DNA of 8,859 bases, taken from Akkermansiaceae bacterium (lineage in GTDB: Bacteria > Verrucomicrobiota > Verrucomicrobiia > Verrucomicrobiales > Akkermansiaceae). Of this stretch, positions 5,783 through 8,859 are shown piece after piece. Position 1 is the first letter of the stretch. Every line of letters starts with the position of its first letter. The stretch is from assembly GCA_023300205.1 (NCBI GenBank), contig JALZVD010000366.1, positions 1-8,859 on the forward strand, written 5' to 3'. The position numbers and the translations under genes were made by a program. The notes below the pieces were generated by a model that saw only the letters and a list, made by a program, of their open reading frames with translations, made no database searches and was not told the DNA's origin.

Positions 5783-6829
5783 ATGAATGAATGGCAATAT
5801 AAGTTAGCGAAAGGGATGCTTTTTAAGCTGGATGCGGAGCAGGCGCATCATGTGAGTATGGAGATATTGAGGAGGGCTGAGAGTATGAAGGTGTTAAAGT
5901 TACTGACGAGAAATTCATTAGCTGGGAGGACTCATTCGGTGGATTGTATGGGGCTTAATTTTCTTAATCCTGTGGGTTTGGCGGCTGGTCTAGATAAGGA
6001 GGGGAATACGATTGATGCATTGGGTAGGTTGGGGTTTGGATTTATTGAAATAGGAACGATTACGCCTTTACCGCAGGCAGGGAACCCTACTCCTAGGTTA
6101 TTTAGGATCATAGAGGAGGAGGCAATTATTAACCGTATGGGGTTTAATAACTGTGGTGTTGAGAAGGGTGTGGAGAATGTAAGAGCTGCGCGGACTTATA
6201 AGAAAAATGGAGGGATTGTGGGTTTTAATATTGGTAAAAACAAGCTGACTCCGAATGAGGATGCTGTTAGCGATTATATCAAAGCGCTTCGAGGCTGTTG
6301 GGGGGTGGCAGATTATGTAACGGTGAATATTTCATCGCCGAATACGCCTGGTCTGAGAGATTTGCAAGCGGCTGATGATACGGCAAGATTATTGGAGGCT
6401 TTAAAAATAGAGCAAGAACGACTGATGGCTGCGACTGGCTTGAGGATGCCTATCGCGCTCAAGGTGGCTCCAGATATGGGTGAGGAGCAAATTTCTGATC
6501 TTAGTAAGGTGTTTCTAGATGGTGGATTAGAGGGTTTGGTCGCTACGAATACGACGATCGATAGAGAGTCTGTAAAGGGGAAGCCTTTTGCAACGCAGGC
6601 AGGTGGATTATCCGGTGCGCCAGTGACAGCGAGATCCACTGAGGTTATTTCAGCCTTTCATAGTCATCTCGGTGATAGGGTGCCGATCATAGGGGTGGGA
6701 GGAATTATGTGCGCTGAGGATGCGAAGGATAAGTTCGCAGCAGGTGCGAAACTGATCCAGTTATACACGGGATTTATTTATCATGGACCTCCGCTGGTGC
6801 AGCATATTATGGCATCCCTAAGTAAGTGA
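5783..6829 (+). CDS. pyrD: Dihydroorotate dehydrogenase (quinone), class 2
   Basis: PyrD oxidises dihydroorotate to orotate in de novo pyrimidine synthesis, passing electrons through FMN to membrane quinone. The 348 residues match class 2 in length and order. The N-terminal membrane-associating helices are at about 1-35 (YKLAKGMLFKLDAEQAHH). FMN and substrate motifs follow: NPVGLAAGLDKEGN (62-75), EIGTITPLPQAGNPTPRLFR (89-108) and NRMGFNN (117-123). VNISSPNTPGLRDLQ (181-195) contains S185, equivalent to the catalytic serine of class 2 enzymes where class 1 has cysteine. NTTIDR (256-261), GGLSGAP (274-280) and GVGGI (304-308) line the phosphate site. The ATG is supported by N-terminal homology and an AGAGG (5778-5782) that touches the start codon, an unusually short spacing. 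Two overlapping out-of-frame ATGs at 5787 and 5791 stop within a few codons. The gene appears to be transcribed alone. Confidence 0.97.
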   Translation: MNEWQYKLAKGMLFKLDAEQAHHVSMEILRRAESMKVLKLLTRNSLAGRTHSVDCMGLNFLNPVGLAAGLDKEGNTIDALGRLGFGFIEIGTITPLPQAGNPTPRLFRIIEEEAIINRMGFNNCGVEKGVENVRAARTYKKNGGIVGFNIGKNKLTPNEDAVSDYIKALRGCWGVADYVTVNISSPNTPGLRDLQAADDTARLLEALKIEQERLMAATGLRMPIALKVAPDMGEEQISDLSKVFLDGGLEGLVATNTTIDRESVKGKPFATQAGGLSGAPVTARSTEVISAFHSHLGDRVPIIGVGGIMCAEDAKDKFAAGAKLIQLYTGFIYHGPPLVQHIMASLSK

Positions 6830-6982
6830 GGAGTATTGTGCTAATATATTAATGAGATGTGTTGAGTAGATGGGTTCAAAATTGGTGGTAAATGAGTGGA
6901 TTTTCGTCATAAACGTTGAAAAGGAGTGAGTTCTCTTAATTTAGTCTGGTCAAAAGAGTAGAAAAGTCACATTGTTTTTTGG

Positions 6983-7600
6983 ATGCAAAACGATTTTATG
7001 ACAAACACAGTGGATGGGAATCTGGGGCTAGTGGGTCGTCGTCGTTTTATGGGATGGATTTCGGCTGCGGCTTGTGGCGCTATGTTTAGCGTTAGAGAGG
7101 CTAAGGCAGGTTTGTTCTATAGTACGAGACCCGTGGAGGGGATTCCACAGTCGTGGGTAGATGCGAAGGGCTTGGATGTTCTACGCTATGCTAACTACAT
7201 CAAGGGTTTAAAGCTAAAGAATATGTCACCTCATACGGTTCTTTATCCTCATTTTAAAACTAGAGGTAGGGTGCGTAATAGCATTCCCCCGCGTTATATG
7301 TGGAGGAATATCTCTGCTACGTTGAGGGTGATCGATGCACTTGCTTCTCGTATGAGAGCTAGGCCTAAGCCGCTGGTGTCAGTCTATAGAAGTCCTACTT
7401 ATAATAGGGCAGTAAGAGGAAGAACTCAGTCGCAGCACCTTTATAATAGAGCAGTGGATGTGCAGTTTTATGGTGTTTCTGCCTATACAGTGTCATCTGT
7501 AGCTAGAAAGATGCGTGCAGAAGGAACCTTTAAGGGTGGAGTGGGACGCTATAGTTCATTCACTCATGTAGATACACGAGGCACTAACGCTGATTGGTAG
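6983..7600 (+). CDS. Tat-exported YcbK/MepK-like M15 murein peptidase (DUF882)
   Basis: This 205-residue protein should be a periplasmic zinc peptidase acting on peptidoglycan. Residues 19-42 form a twin-arginine signal (R19-R20-R21-F-M, hydrophobic stretch, then AKA), so it is probably exported folded. The C-terminal half is the peptidase M15 domain: S133 to R136 (SVYRS), zinc ligands H152 and D159 in QHLYNRAVDV, and H195 in SFTHVDTRG, with D197 nearby. The ending GGVGRY...FTHVDTR...W closely parallels Escherichia coli YcbK (MepK), which cleaves LD-crosslinks between stem peptides; applying that specificity here is inference. The start could be the ATG at 6983 or 6998; both leave the Tat signal intact and neither has a good Shine-Dalgarno sequence. 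It lies 153 nt after pyrD, with no strong promoter or terminator recognised in that gap. Confidence 0.87.
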   Translation: MQNDFMTNTVDGNLGLVGRRRFMGWISAAACGAMFSVREAKAGLFYSTRPVEGIPQSWVDAKGLDVLRYANYIKGLKLKNMSPHTVLYPHFKTRGRVRNSIPPRYMWRNISATLRVIDALASRMRARPKPLVSVYRSPTYNRAVRGRTQSQHLYNRAVDVQFYGVSAYTVSSVARKMRAEGTFKGGVGRYSSFTHVDTRGTNADW

Positions 7601-7738
7601 GTTTTTTTATCCAGTTGAGTTCATTTCGAGAGCAAATAGAATGATTGCTATTTTAGATGAAACGGTCTAAAAATATCTCACTATTGAGGGCAGAGGAGAA
7701 GCTGCTGATGTAGCTAATTAACCAATAAAATTCTTCAC

Positions 7739-8859
7739 GTGGGATTTATAGATGCAATCAAACGCTGGAAGCTGGCCCAACAAGGGATGTCTTCTGGTAA
7801 AAAAAGAAGGACGCATGAGCAAGGTTCACTCACTGGTTCTATGGATAGGAGCTTTGGAGTAAGGACTCTCCTGTATCTATTATTCATCTGTTTGAGCACA
7901 GTGCTGATGCTGAGAAATCCTTCTAGCTATGAGAGTCTATTTGGAACAGCTACTTTTTTACAGATAGCGATATGTTTTGGAGTGATCTCAATATTTGAGA
8001 TTCAGCATGCGCACAAGCCGCGTAATGGCAGAGTGGTTCTTATGTTTGGTTCTATCTCGCTGCACCTACTTTTGATTCATTTGATAGGAACTATTTTTTG
8101 TGATACAGACTGTGCGCTACTATCTTTGCCTTTTGCGCTGGCTCCAATGATTACTTCTGTATTGCTAAATAAGCAGGGGGGAATTTTTGCGACGGTGGCG
8201 GTTACGTTAAGTGGTCTTTTGATTGTTCCTAAAGATTCGTTAATCCACTATGCTGTGATGAGTCTTTTGTGTGGGTTGATGGTGGTGTATCTCACAAAAA
8301 ATGTGAGACGCAGGGGATCATTGCTACGTGCTGGAGTTTATGCGGGAGTGGTGATTTTTGTATTGGCTGTGATCTATGGGATGATTGAGATGCCTCAGAA
8401 TAGCGAAGGCTGGGCGGATCTAGCTCAGGAGTGTGGAAGTGCTGTTGGTGTGAGTATTCTGATAGCGATGATTGTTAGCGGTTTACTTCCAGTCTTAGAG
8501 AGTCTTTTCAGGGTGACTACGGATATTAGCTGGTTAGAGCTTAGTGATCTGAATCATAAGTTAATGAAGAGGCTTCAGATGGAAGCTCCTGGGACTTTTC
8601 ATCATAGTTTAGTGGTGGCGTCATTAGCCGAGGCTGCGGCTGAGAGTATAGGGGCTAATGCTCGAATGTGCCGAGTTTGTGCTTATTTCCACGATATAGG
8701 CAAATTGAAGAAGCCTGAGTATTTTATTGAGAATCAGGGTGATGAGAATCCGCATGATACGATCACGCCGACGATGTCTGCGTTAGTGATCATAGCGCAT
8801 GTTAAGGATGGTGTGGATTTGGCTGTGAAGTATAAGTTGAATCCGCTGATTATTGATGT
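7739..8859 (+). CDS. 7TM-HD (PgpH/YqfF-like) phosphodiesterase, C-terminus beyond right edge
   Basis: The open frame runs past the window with no stop. Numbered from the ATG at 7787 there are 357 residues: a basic N-terminus (GKKRR), a hydrophobic helix at 25-43, then about seven more between 55 and 240, and a cytoplasmic HD domain. The sequence TDISWLELSDLNHKLMKRL (245-263), EAPGTFHHSL (266-275), the FHDIGKLKKPEYF metal site with H302/D303, NPHDTITPTMSALVIIAHVK and H337 are diagnostic of the 7TMR-HD family. Characterised members (Listeria PgpH) hydrolyse cyclic di-AMP. Those have a large extracellular 7TMR-HDED domain after the first helix; here only about 11 residues separate helices 1 and 2, so it seems absent. 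I extend the start to a GTG at 7739 because the intervening codons (GFIDAIKRWKLAQQG) read like protein; the ATG at 7787, preceded by AAGGG with no gap, is the alternative. Confidence 0.88.
   Translation, partial: MGFIDAIKRWKLAQQGMSSGKKRRTHEQGSLTGSMDRSFGVRTLLYLLFICLSTVLMLRNPSSYESLFGTATFLQIAICFGVISIFEIQHAHKPRNGRVVLMFGSISLHLLLIHLIGTIFCDTDCALLSLPFALAPMITSVLLNKQGGIFATVAVTLSGLLIVPKDSLIHYAVMSLLCGLMVVYLTKNVRRRGSLLRAGVYAGVVIFVLAVIYGMIEMPQNSEGWADLAQECGSAVGVSILIAMIVSGLLPVLESLFRVTTDISWLELSDLNHKLMKRLQMEAPGTFHHSLVVASLAEAAAESIGANARMCRVCAYFHDIGKLKKPEYFIENQGDENPHDTITPTMSALVIIAHVKDGVDLAVKYKLNPLIID

Noticed and set aside
7631..7654. AGCAA/TTGCT hairpin with a short T-run as terminator of the M15 peptidase gene
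   Set aside because: The stem is only 5 bp, has a 9-nt loop and only four T close by, so it is too weak to call.
7657..7713. 18-codon open frame between the M15 peptidase and the 7TM-HD gene
   Set aside because: It is too short to support, has no Shine-Dalgarno site and no recognisable pattern; a frame this size is expected by chance.
1..8859. CRISPR array, insertion sequence, prophage, tRNA or toxin-antitoxin content
   Set aside because: I found no regularly spaced repeats, transposase motifs, terminal inverted repeats, tRNA-like cloverleaf or small paired genes. All long frames are explained by the eight genes listed.

Overview
The window looks like a chromosomal piece from a member of the Verrucomicrobiota, probably near the Verrucomicrobiales. 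Two genes point there: a left-edge pilin-like gene whose N-terminus matches the lineage-restricted 'Verru_Chthon cassette protein A' family as I remember it, and a small PEP-CTERM surface protein with the short PEP/hydrophobic/RRRK tail typical of the phylum. No species can be named from sequence alone.

Layout. Positions 1-5668 carry five genes, all on the minus strand. Read right to left they are: a secreted or membrane-anchored lipase-like alpha/beta hydrolase (5668-4544); a 700-residue sensor histidine kinase (4427-2325); its LuxR-type response regulator (2298-1621), 26 nt downstream and surely co-transcribed; a PEP-CTERM protein (1458-688) with its own promoter-like region and a strong terminator; and the 5' end of the pilin-like cassette gene (474 to the left edge). 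Positions 5783-8859 carry three genes on the plus strand: pyrD (quinone-dependent dihydroorotate dehydrogenase), a Tat-exported YcbK/MepK-like M15 murein peptidase, and the 5' part of a 7TM-HD (PgpH/YqfF-like) phosphodiesterase that runs off the right edge. The two blocks diverge at 5669-5782, which holds an inverted repeat and a tandem 11-bp repeat. No gap exceeds 300 nt.

Function. Most of the content concerns the cell envelope: surface protein, pilin-like protein, envelope sensor kinase, secreted hydrolase, periplasmic peptidase and a membrane cyclic-dinucleotide-type phosphodiesterase. pyrD is the only metabolic gene. I see no defence system, mobile element, CRISPR array, tRNA or rRNA.

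Points most worth a second look: the 7TM-HD protein appears to lack the extracellular 7TMR-HDED domain; the sensor kinase seems to carry two beta-sandwich (discoidin-like) sensor modules; the PEP-CTERM gene lacks the G-over-C strand bias of several neighbours and has an 8-bp inverted repeat in its leader; and the lipase/pyrD divergent region contains candidate operator repeats.
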